Shown here: one piece after another, positions 46,732 to 55,625 of the stretch | How the letters are laid out: every line of letters starts with the position of its first letter | Position numbering within the stretch: position 1 is the first letter of the stretch | Origin: Hirundichthys speculiger | Taxonomy: Eukaryota; Chordata; Actinopteri; Beloniformes; Exocoetidae | Direction of reading: 5' to 3' | DNA length: 64,000 bases | Assembly: GCA_018398805.1 (NCBI GenBank) | Contig: JAGFBZ010001279.1 | Coordinates: 1,470,501 to 1,534,500, forward strand | Made by a program: the position numbers and the translations under genes | Notes under the pieces: model-generated | Database searches by the model: none | The model's input: only the letters and a program-made list of their open reading frames with translations | What the model was told of the DNA's origin: nothing

Positions 46732-49700
46732 TACTGTCAATCATATTGCTGCTCAGCAACATGTTGGTGTGAGAATATGGAGCCGTCTATTATGTACTGA
46801 ACTTGATTATGAACGCCAGCCGAGAATGAGTTCAAACCGAACCATCATCACTGGTCTCCATGGGAGGAAACGGCTTCCTGAATCCAACTGTCCAATCTAG
46901 TCCTACGATGATGCAAAATTTAAAAAGAAAGATAACTTTCTTGATAATCACCAGCAAACTAATTGAAACCAAAGCTGTGAAGCTTTTTTGTAAATGTAAA
47001 GAGAAAGTGCAGATATTTGAGTGTAAGTGTAGCAGCCAAAACTAATAAGCTGTAACAGAAGACAAGTGCTTGAATAGAGTTTGGTCATGAGAAAAATTCT
47101 GCTCAAGCTTCTGTGTTTAAACATGTCTCCAAAAGTCATGTTTAACACACCCCTATCCGTTGTTTGTCTAAATCCTTCCTATAACCTCACGTCCGTGCAG
47201 CCAGATATTACTGAAAGCCTGTCACATGACAGGAGAGCACAGACATTTCCCACAGACATCATAAATGACAAATTGAACTCCTGAGACATTAACATTTTTT
47301 TTTTAATGTCAAAACATCTGGATTGCTTCTGTTGATAAAGTAAATAAAAACCGGACACTACAGTTTTAAATAAGTTTAGCGTCATTAAAGGGCTGGAAGT
47401 GCATCTCTGCATCCAGTCTAGAGTCTGCAGCCTGAACAAGAAGCCTGGCGTGTTATGTGAGAGTGTCGCAGGCACATGTGAGTGATGTAGGCCGCCTCGC
47501 TCTCCGACTTCACTTCAACCGGCAGCACCGCCGACACGCATTCAGGTAGGCTCGTGTGCCACCGAAGCCTCCGCCAAAGGTCATACATGAGGAGCTCTGC
47601 TGGTTTATAAGGTCTCTGCTTTGAGAGCACGGGGCTGTGTGATGAAAAAGAGAAACTCAAATACACTAACCCCAGCAAGACCGTTAGCTTCCATGTCAAC
47701 ATCAGACTAAAATTAATCCGATGATTCTGGTTCATGATGTCCAGGTAAGTTGCTCTGCATCGTACAAATGTGGGTCTAAACAGTCACTGGCATATCAAAA
47801 GTTACATTTACGTGGAGCTCAAGGTCTGAGTGCAGCTCTTTATTTTTAAGAACTCCGTGCCTACATTAACATCTTAATACTCCGGCAAGTCAAGCAAGCA
47901 TCTGAAACACTTGTAGACAGGCAGTGTGGGAATGAATTAAATCTTTCATGCCCACAGGCTCCTAAAAAAGATGAAAATGGGTTCATCATCAGATAAAAAA
48001 GCATCGCAGAGTCTGCCTCAGAAACTGTCGGCCTGCATCACTTGCACCCCTACCAAACCTCTACTAACCTAACCTCACATCGCTGTCGTCCGGTTGGAGA
48101 TACACTGTCGTCGTTTCCGCATCTTCGTAATAGATTTGTGCCCCTTTGCTTTCATTTTGCTCATATTTACTTCTAACAATAAATGTTACTTCCAGCTCAT
48201 AAGAGGATCTGGTTCTGGGCTCCCCTAACTAATTGGATACCTGGTGGGAAGCCCCTCACAAAACAGACGTTGATTAATGGTATCAAAGCCCACTGAAACT
48301 GTTCAAGAATGCCCCTTTTTCAGGTTTGAAGGGTTTAAGTGCAGCATGTGCTTTATTTATTGTCCCCGTGACCCTGTTTCTATTCTATTTGCTAAGAGTT
48401 CAGACTAATTTCAGATCTGTTACTATGAATGTCTTCTGGATTAATTAAATTAAATATAAGTTGGTCCCCTGACAGCTGGAGGTAATGACTTCGCATGATG
48501 CAGCTCTACGGCTGGTAATTAGATTCAGTTTGGCTATGATTAGAAGATTAGCCAAAAAAAAAAAAAAAAAAAGGTCATCTTGAACTATACATATAGCTAG
48601 ATAAAATACATTTTGGTACCACAAAGAAAGGAGAAGGTGCCCTTTTTCTTTAGAATTTGACAATTCCTGAGGTCTTAATGAAACATCTGTGCATGCTTTG
48701 GTCACAATAACGCAGAGATGCCGTCCAACTGCTCCCTTTTGGAGCATGTTTTCACAGCTCTGTTCATAGCAGGCAGTTTTATCAGTTTTACTCCTCCACA
48801 AGCCGTGCCTTTTCTGAAAGCACCCGTACAGCTTTGTGCCACTCACCTCCGAGGATAAGAGAATGCAGCATGATGGGAAGATGTGGGTGGAGACGACGAT
48901 GAGGACACTTCGATTCAGAGCCAACTCTGTGATGTTGCAACACAGTGAAATTCTGAATGACATGTTTGCAGACTGAAGGTACCCCAGAATAAGTAACAGG
49001 GCTGTGTTGGGTCCAAGTTTTTTTGATACGGTGGTCAATTCAAACACCCAAATGTGTGTTCTGAAGTACAGAACCGTCAGTCAGGGCACTGAGGGTTCAG
49101 CATCTTCAAATTCAAAAAAGAAAAAAAAACGTTATTGATCCTTGATGGGAAAGGAAATGATGGGCTGATCTGATAATGGGGATCAGAGGGTCATCAACCT
49201 CCGTCAGCTCTCTGTGATGTCATAGAAATGATTTCAACAGAATGAGCACATCACCTGAGGTGAAAAGCCTTCTATTGAGTTGACATGTTAGACGCCAAAG
49301 GATATCACCTCCCAAAACATGAGCCTCTGCATGGCCCGATGACCTGCAACCTGAGCACAGGTGAGGCTGGAGGAGCATGATGTCAGCGGGCCGGTAGGTG
49401 AGGGGCCCCTCCAGCACAGCAAGGACATTTACAGTTAAAGATGAAATCTGAGCGGAGGAAACGTCTCCAAACTGAAAGCGGAAGCATTAATATTGAAGCA
49501 GAATCAGGGCTCCTGCAAGGCTTACCTTTAAATAAATGTCACGCTTCAAAGAGGAGACATTAACTCCTTGCATCCTCAGTTCCTTCTTAGATGGAAGGCT
49601 GTGCCACCTTTGTCACCTTTCCTGTCATCTGAGAATGTAGTCTGACGGCTTTGAAACCCAAAGGCCAACAGACAGAGATTAAGGAATTTCAATTTACGCA

Positions 49701-49739
49701 CGTGTGACGCGCTTAAGAACTGATACGGGCCATTATCAG
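46732..49739. other. No gene recognised downstream of the candidate first exon
   Basis: If the exon at 49934-50113 is real, this would be the start of its first intron. It contains A runs (48556-48573, 49119-49128) and a LINE-tail scrap near 49130 (GTTATTGATCCTTGATGGG). Two long minus-strand frames, 48445-49047 (200 codons) and 47418-47735 (105 codons), have no domain I know; I do not call them genes. Confidence 0.4.
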
Positions 49740-50950
49740 CAGAGGTTGTGCCACGAGACGCTCTGCCGTCACAAATGCGCGCGTCAAGATCGCGCCAGGC
49801 GTTGGGGCAAAGGTGCAGATCTTGACCTCACAGGAGAGGAATCGAGCAGATTCCACAGAAGCATCTGTATTTGAGCATGATGGGACTGGAAAGCTGTCAG
49901 GGAAGGAGCGGGACAGAGATGGGCTTTCTTTACCTTAATGATGCTGCTTCGGCGAGGCGCTGCCTTCACGGACTCCAGGAGGATGGTGTCGGTGTCCTGG
50001 CCGCCGGCGGGCGGGATGACTCCGCTGCGCCGGCCGCGGGACGCTCTCGGCGGGACGTAGTCCGGCGCTCCGTCGCTGCAGAGCCCGTCTCCACACCCAT
50101 CACGCTCAGACATGTCGACGAGGAGAAGCAGGGCTCGGTTCGAAACAAGCGGCGAGGAAGAATTAATCAACTCGTCGGATCTGACCCAAATAAAGTTTGC
50201 CGTCGTTGAGCGCGGATGCCATTTGTTGTCGCTCAGCCGCAGCTCCGTCAGACTGGAAGAAACTGATCACCCCGAATTTCCTCAATCATGAGCAGAAAGT
50301 CTTGAATCCGCGGTTACTTCAGACTCCTCTGAGGTCTCCGCGCTCCATCCCCGCTCATCTAAAACCACTCAGATCTAAAGCATCGGGGGCAGGTTCGGAC
50401 TTGCGCGAGAGCTGGTCTGCTGCGCTCCCTGGAGACGCGCAACAAGTCCTCCCTGTCCGCGGTCCGGTCCGTCTCTGTGCCGGTCAGCGCATCCAGGCGC
50501 GCGCGTAAAGTCTCCGTTAGCGACCAAAGACCCGGAGAGGGAAGCAGATGTCTGAAACGATCCGGCGCTGCCTACGAGGCTGCCACAGCGACCCGAAGCC
50601 CCGTCGGTGCCGAAGTGCGGAGCGGGTCGACGCTGCGCTGCGATGCGGTGGGAACACGCAGACCGGAGATCCACGTCGCGGGGACCGAACGCGGCCGCCG
50701 CGGCTGTCGGGTTTGGACTCACCGTAACAACAGCCGACTTTTTGACGGGGACTGGAACACCTCTGACAGGCGTACCGCCTCTCGGCTACCACTCCTCCCC
50801 TAATCCCCCCCGGCTCCTCCCACAGGCGCGACTGACGCGCCGGGCGGCCAATGCGCGCGGCCGCTGGGAGATTTGGAGGCAGTCGGAGCCACGGATAGGT
50901 GGAGGGTCGAGACCCTGGGACCGAGGAAGGTTCCCGGACTATTTGATAGA
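49740..50950 (-). promoter_or_regulatory. CpG-rich block, probable promoter
   Basis: The block is visibly richer in G, C and CpG than the rest of the window (for example GCGCGCGTCAAGATCGCG near 49778, CGCCGGCCGCGGGACGC near 50027 and CGGCGCGTCAGTCGCGCC read on the minus strand). A CCAAT box lies at about 50848 (GGCGGCCAATGCGCG) close to a GC-box-like GGGAGGAGCCGGGG on the minus strand. The minus strand also has a donor-like ACGGTGAGT near 50718-50726, so an untranslated exon may exist. It sits upstream of a minus-strand start codon at 50113. CpG islands mark most vertebrate housekeeping and developmental promoters. It could drive transcription in both directions; I see no plus-strand exon. 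Confidence 0.75.
49934..50113 (-). CDS. Probable first coding exon of an unrecognised host gene
   Basis: A 60-codon frame begins with ATG at 50113, with a purine at -3 (GACATG). It begins MSERDGCGDG and ends LLESVKAAPRRSSIIK. It then meets a good donor, AAG/GTAAAG, at 49933, with the exon ending in phase 0. The upstream frame stays open but has only a TTG before the ATG within the visible leader, so ATG is the likely start. Composition is acidic and Gly-rich first, then basic. RRSS resembles a basophilic-kinase (PKA-type) site, an inference only. There is no signal peptide or membrane segment. It lies just downstream of the CpG-rich block. I do not recognise the protein, and no further exon of it was found in the window; the rest may lie beyond position 1. 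An alternative is a chance open frame, since CpG-rich DNA often lacks stops. Confidence 0.55.
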
Positions 50951-51436
50951 AGTTCATGTAGTTTGAAGAGAACTTAGCTTATATCTTTCAAGGGCCGGGC
51001 TTTCCACAAACTGATGCTCTCAAACGCAGCCACATATCTTAAATAAAAATAAATAAATCAACTTCTTTCAGCTTTCTTTTCTATATAACCAAAGACTGGG
51101 GAAACGTTTTTAAGAACTCCTCAAATTATGCAGAAACAGACTAGTAATGAAGTTAGCCCTCCCACTTTCCCTCATTTTATTTTATTTTATTTACGGATAT
51201 CGATATTTTTTTGTTATTTATCTATTTTATTTAAATCTCTTTATATTCCACTTCTGATATTTTATTGTTTCACTGTGAAGTGGTTCCTTGATTGTGCGCC
51301 ACCTTCAAATTTAGAAACAAATGAAGCGTTATAATGCATTGATTGATTATTAATTTCTAAAAATGAAGAAAAAAATAAACAACTTGCTGGTTTGATAAGT
51401 TAAAAGTGATAGGCCAACATTTTTAGAATTAGCTCA
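50951..51436. other. No gene seen
   Basis: AT-rich stretch between the CpG-rich block and a Tc1 remnant, with TTTTATTTTATTTTATTTA near 51176. No feature recognised. Confidence 0.5.
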
Positions 51437-51573
51437 CAGCACGTAAAATAAGTATTCAACAAGTCACCATTTTTCTCAATGAATATTTTTTTTAAATGTC
51501 CCATTGACATGAAACGTTCACCAGATCTAGTTAACGTCCCCTGAAATCCACACATGCAAAGAAATCAAACCAT

Positions 51574-51696
51574 AAAACTTCCGTTTTGGCAGGCGGAGTT
51601 GGTTTGGCACAAGTTTTGCACCATGCCTTCCTGATGCAATCGGGATTTGAACCCAGGACCTCCTGATGATAAGTGACAGCACTACAGCTAAGCCCT
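51574..51696 (-). mobile_element. tRNA-derived SINE inserted in the Tc1 leader
   Basis: Flanked by a 17-bp duplication, CAAAGAAATCAAACCAT (51557-51573) and CAAAGAAATCAAGCCAT (51697-51713), with one mismatch. On the minus strand it begins AGGGCTTAGCTGTAGTGCTG (A-box-like) and then has a consensus-like B box, GGTTCAAATCC (about 51644-51654). The body GCATCAGGAAGGCATGGTGC and TTGTGCCAAACC matches a common fish SINE body that also occurs at 60180-60420. It is a SINE, not a tRNA gene: it lacks a complete cloverleaf. Confidence 0.85.
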
Positions 51697-51938
51697 CAAA
51701 GAAATCAAGCCATCAATGTCCATGAATTAGGTTATATGTAATAATGTGAAATGACACGGGGGAAAAGTATCAAACGCATGAAGAAAGGCAGGTGCAAAAA
51801 GGCATGGAAAGCCAAGAAACCAGCTGAACTCAATCAGTAATTAGAAAGCAATCCTGCCCTTTGTCAGTGCAAATTAATATCAGCTGGTTCAGTCCCAACT
51901 GTCTCATTACCAAGGTGTCACATAAGAAACATCTCAAG

Positions 51939-52180
51939 ATGGGTAAAAACAAGACCTTTGGACAATTATTGTTGTAACTGATGGTGTTGGTTTCAAAGGG
52001 ATTTCTAAGGTTCTGAACATGAGCACTGCTGGGGCCATAATCCAGAAGTGGAAAGAACGTAATTTCACCATAAACCGCCCACAACCAGGTACTCCTCTCA
52101 AGATTTCAGACAGAGGACTGAAAATAATAAGGGAAACCCAAGTACAGAGAAAATGGTATCCACTGGGTGGCAGCACCGGT
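51939..52180 (+). pseudogene. Tc1-like transposase N-terminal fragment
   Basis: ATG at 51939 gives MGKNKTFG. After a frame break, the frame reads TDGVGFKGISKVLN, then MSTAGAIIQKWKERNFTINR and PGTPLKISDRGLKIIRE. This is the paired-type helix-turn-helix DNA-binding region of Tc1 transposases, which recognises the element ends. The internal frame shift and the loss of everything after about residue 80, including the whole DDE catalytic domain, make it dead. Confidence 0.8.
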
Positions 52181-52550
52181 CAAAACCAAAACCAGTTCCT
52201 CCTTTTCACCGCTTAACTAGTAAACTTCTGGATTTAAAGCAACTAACAACTTCCACTGACTAGCTGATTTTAAAAAAGGGGAAGTAAAAAAACGGGGAAG
52301 ATCCTGAACCTCACATTAAATTCCAGGCTATGTTCCCGCTAATGTGGGAAGGAACAGATCAACATTGACTGAGCTGACTGGTGATCCTGTCTCCTTCTAC
52401 TGGAATAATTGACCTTTTGGTAAGCACCGCCCCCTCCCTAGTTACTGTTGCTAGGTCGGACATTCTCACTGCTTCTCCGTTAAGGACTGTGTTATTTCGC
52501 TATTTTTCTGATGTGTATCATCAGTGTTAATATTATACTCTAATAACTCC

Positions 52551-52727
52551 ATGGTGAAATATTGCTGCTGGGGACCTGCAACAGTGACTCGAGGTGTCCA
52601 GAACATTTGGAGGGACATTTTTATTCTCTTTCCCAAACCAAAACAAATGCAGGCTGTGGTTCAGTTATATGACCGTCCTCAACTGAACGTGGGGAAAGTT
52701 ACAAAACACACCTACATTTACTCCAAG
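52551..52727 (+). pseudogene. THAP-domain first exon, left arm
   Basis: A 59-codon frame from ATG begins MVKYCCWGPATVTRG. It contains LFPKPKQM, then RPQLNVGKVTKHTYIYSK, and ends exactly at AAG/GTAAGT, a consensus donor. THAP domains bind DNA through a C2-C-H zinc site: an early Cys pair, a conserved Trp and Pro, and a late Cys..His. Here the early Cys survives (CCWG) but the second Cys, the middle Trp and the late Cys (HTYIYSK where CSK is expected) are lost. The late His would lie in the next exon. It is open but probably non-functional. Confidence 0.65.
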
Positions 52728-53170
52728 GTAAGTTTACTTTGTTTATTAGATGATTGATTTAACCACTGTTTAGTAAAAGTAATAATATGATTTAGCAGCA
52801 AGGAGGGTGATGAGTTCTCAGTTAGCATTAGCTCTGGTCCATAGTGTCAATGACTTCTCCACTATGGACCAGAGCTCGCTAGCCACCTATTAGCCTGCCT
52901 CATTGTCTACAAATATACGTATATGGGCCTGGATGTTTATTTTGTTAGGTATAAGGTGAGGCTAGCGATGTTGACATCACTTTATTAATTATATTAATAC
53001 AATGCTACAACTGTCTCATGTTAACATAGCTCTGGTGTGGGACAGACCTATGGACCAGAGCTAATGCTAATGCTAACAGAGAACTCATCACCCTCCCTCC
53101 TGCTAAATCATATTATTACTTTTACTAAACGGTGGTTAAATCAATCATCTAATAAACAAAGTAAACTTAC

Positions 53171-53362
53171 CTTGGAGCAAATGTGGGTGTGTTTTGTAAC
53201 TTTCCCCACGTTCAGTTGCTTGTGTGGACGGACACAAACTTAACCCACACTGCATTTTTCCAGCATTTGTTTTGGTTTGGGAAAGGGAATAAAATGTCCC
53301 CTCCAAAATTTCTGGACACCTCGAGTCAGTGTTGCAGGTCCCCAGCAGCAATATTCCACCAT
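53171..53362 (-). pseudogene. THAP-domain first exon, right arm
   Basis: Reads MVEYCCWGPATLTRG, then KFWRGHFIPFPKPKQMLEKC, one in-frame TAA, then VRPHKQLNVGKVTKHTHICS and K, ending at AAG/GTAAGT on the minus strand. It keeps features the left copy lost: the FPKP block, the KC after it, VRP, and HTHICSK ahead of the expected His. It is 15 bp longer than the left exon. The single stop, at codon 41, kills it. Comparison of the two arms shows the ancestral exon encoded about 64 residues of a THAP domain. Confidence 0.7.
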
Positions 53363-53474
53363 GGAGTTATTCTAGTGTAATATTAACACTGATGATACAC
53401 ATCGGAAATATAGCGAATTAACATTGTCGTTAATGGAAAAGCAGCAAGAATGTCCGACCTAGCAACAGTAACTA

Positions 53475-53614
53475 GATAGATAGATAGATAGATATAACTT
53501 TATTGTCTGTCACGAGTGACAGAAATTCGTCTTTGACAGGCTCATGTTAAAAACACTAAAAGTAACAAACAAACATTAAAAACAATGCAATGTTGTGCAA
53601 ACATGCTAACATGC
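53475..53614 (-). mobile_element. 5'-truncated LINE 3' end
   Basis: Flanked by a 6-bp duplication TAACTA (53469-53474 and 53615-53620). On the minus strand it ends GACAATAAAGTTATATC and a TATC tandem tail, preceded by CACTCGTGACAG. This is the tail type of fish L2/Rex1-like elements. It sits within the right arm of the inverted repeat and so entered after that structure formed. Confidence 0.75.
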
Positions 53615-53825
53615 TAACTAGGGAGTGGGCAGTACTGACCGAAAGATTAATATGTCTTTAAACATTTGGGGAAGGTCCAGAATTTGATGTCCTGGCTTCT
53701 GATAGGTTAACTGACAATATTTGAATTAATAGGGGAAACTCAAGTACCACAAAAATGCTATCCACTGAGTCAGGTTGCCTTTATTGGAGGCACACCTTAA
53801 TCACACTGCCTCCTTGTGTGGCATC

Positions 53826-54398
53826 ATGGGAAAATCAAGAGGAATCACCCAAGATATCAGGAAGAGAACTGTGGACCTCCACCAGTCTGGTTCATCCTTT
53901 GGTACAATTTCCAGATGCCTGAAGGCGCCACGTTCATCTGTTCAAACAATTTTACGAAAGTCTAAACATCATGGGGTCGTCCAGCCATCATGGTGCTCAG
54001 GAAGGAGATGGTTCTGTGTCCCAGATATGAATGTGCTTTGGTATGTAATGTGTGTATCAACCCCAGAACAAAAGCTGAAAACGCCGCTGAAGCTGGTCAG
54101 AGAGAGAAACCAGTCCTGTTCTGACCACTGAAAGACCACTCAGCCAGGAAGATTACATAACTGCAAAAATAAACAGAAAATAAATTAAAGGTTGCTAATG
54201 CACACTAGGACAAAGACCTTAATCTCTGGAGACATGTCCCGTGGTCTCATGAAACTAAAATGTAACCGTTTGGCCAGAATGACCATCGTTACATCTGGAG
54301 GAAAATAGGGGACATTTGAAAGACTGAGAACACCATCTCAACTGTGAAGTACGGAGGTGGCAGCATCATGCTGTGGGGGTTCTTTACTGCAGGAATGA
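53826..54398 (+). pseudogene. Second Tc1-like transposase, cut off by a minisatellite
   Basis: ATG at 53826 starts MGKSRGITQDIRKRTVDLHQ, then SGSSFGTISRCLKAPRSSVQ and TILRKSKHHG: the helix-turn-helix N-terminus of a different Tc1 family from the one at 51939. After frame shifts, nucleotides TGGCCAGAATGACCATCGTTA, GGAGGTGGCAGCATCATGCTG and TGGGGGTTCTTTACTGCAGGA are the usual catalytic-domain coding sequence, including the region of the first Asp. The coding sequence is lost at 54397, where the minisatellite begins. The second Asp and the Glu, and the 3' terminal repeat, are absent. It is dead. Confidence 0.82.
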
Positions 54399-55625
54399 GT
54401 TGATTGATTGATCAAAGTTGATAGATCAGAGTTGATAGATCGGAGTTGATGGATCCAAGTAGACTGATGGATCAAAGTTGATGGATCCAAGTAGATTGAT
54501 TGATGAGAGTTGATGGATCAGAGTTGATTGATCAAAGTTGATAGATCAGAGTTGATAGATCGGAGTTGATGGATCCAAGTAGATTGATTGATGAGAGTTG
54601 ATGGATCAGAGTTGATTGATCAAAGTTGATGGATCAAAGTTGATGGATCAGAGTTGACTGATAGATCAGAGTTGATTGATCAAAGTTGATGGATCAAAGT
54701 TGATTGATAGATCAAAGTTGATAGATCAGAGTTGATGGATCAGAGATGAAAGATCAGAGTTGATTGATCAAAGTTGATGGATCAGAGTTGACTGATAGAT
54801 CAGAGTTGATAGATAAGTTGATAGATCAGAGTTGATAGATCAGAGTTGATTGATCAAAGTTGATGGATCAAAGTTGATGGATCAGAGTTGACTGATAGAT
54901 CAGAGTTGATAGATAAGTTGATGGATCAGAGTTGATTGATCAAAGTTGATGGATCCAAGTTGATTGATAGATCAAAGTTGATAGATCAGAGTTGATGGAT
55001 CAGAGATGATAGATCAGAGTTGATTGATCAAAGTTGATGGATCAGAGTTGATTGATCAAAGTTGATGGATCAGAGTTGACTGATAGATCAGAGTTGATAG
55101 ATAAGTTGATGGATCAGAGTTGATAGATCAGAGTTGATAGATAAGTTGATGGATCAGAGTTGATAGATCAGAGTTGATAGATAAGTTGATGGATCAGAGT
55201 TGACTGATAGATCAGAGTTGATAGATAAGTTGATGGATCAGAGTTGATAGATAAGTTGATGGATCAGAGTTGATGGGTCAGAGTTGATGGATCAGAGCTG
55301 ATAGATAAGTTGATGGATCAGAGTTGACTGATAGATCAGAGTTGATAGATAAGTTGATGGATCAGAGTTGATAGATCAGAGTTGATAGATCAGAGTTGAT
55401 AGATAAGTTGATGGATCAGAGTTGATAGATCAGAGTTGATAGATAAGTTGATGGATCAGAGTTGATAGATCAGAGTTGATTGATCAAAGTTGATGGATCA
55501 GAGTTGATTGATTGATCAGAGTTGATAGATAAGCTGATGGATCAGAGCTGATGGATCAGAGTTGATAGATCAGAGTTGATAGATAAGTTGATGGATCAGA
55601 GTTGATGGATCAGAGCTGATGGACA
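54397..55625. repeat. 1.2-kb GTTGATNGATCA minisatellite
   Basis: Tandem 12-18-bp units built from GTTGATGGATCAGA, GTTGATAGATCAGA, GTTGATTGATCAAA, GTTGATAGATAA and GTTGACTGATAGATCAGA. Blocks of several units recur as higher-order repeats, such as TGGATCAGAGTTGACTGATA followed by GATCAGAGTTGATAGATAAG (54779, 54879, 55064, 55190, 55315). Unit order is not random, so the array grew by duplication of multi-unit blocks. No open frame of interest. Confidence 0.95.

Larger units (their letters stand above)
51437..52180 (+). mobile_element. Tc1-like transposon, 5' half
   Basis: Starts near CAGCACGTAAAATAAGTATT, a terminus I know from a Tc1 family of fish and frogs. It continues GTCACCATTTTTCTCAATGA, AATGTGAAATGACACGGGG, GCAAAAAGGCATGGAAAGCC, and the transposase start at 51939. 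The TA at the left tip is not preserved (CA instead). A SINE interrupts the leader (51574-51696). The element breaks off near 52125-52180, where unrelated sequence begins. Confidence 0.8.
52405..53650. mobile_element. Inverted-repeat (foldback) structure with two THAP exons
   Basis: The left arm (about 52405-52844) and right arm (about 53048-53650, minus an inserted LINE tail at 53475-53614) are inverted copies. Examples are TAGTTACTGTTGCTAGGTCG against CGACCTAGCAACAGTAACTA, and AAGGTAAGTTTACTTTG against CAAAGTAAACTTACCTT. The spacer is about 203 bp (52845-53047). Each arm has one THAP-domain exon with start codon and splice donor, pointing toward the centre. Near-identity is highest inside; the outer 35 bp are more diverged. 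The THAP domain is the N-terminal DNA-binding module of P-element-type and some other DNA transposases. The arms may therefore be two inverted copies of the 5' end of such an element. Family not determined. Confidence 0.72.

Noticed and set aside
47418..47735. 105-codon minus-strand frame with a hydrophobic, signal-like N-terminus, and a GGGFGG reading in another frame
   Set aside because: No known protein matches past the short motif, and there are no clear splice sites or CpG context.
48445..49047. 200-codon open frame on the minus strand, the longest in the window
   Set aside because: No recognised domain, a poly-Phe stretch from an A run, no CpG or splice context. In 64 kb of AT-rich vertebrate DNA an occasional frame of this length is expected.
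50477..50966. Overlapping frames of 108-146 codons on both strands in the CpG-rich block
   Set aside because: CpG-rich DNA has few stops; these lack start context and domains. Only the minus-strand frame at 49934-50113 has both a usable ATG and a donor.
51574..51696. tRNA gene on the minus strand (good B box)
   Set aside because: No complete cloverleaf, a fish SINE body attached, and a 17-bp target duplication: it is a SINE.
54397..55625. CRISPR-like array
   Set aside because: Units are contiguous and lack unique spacers of constant size; it is a minisatellite in a vertebrate genome.
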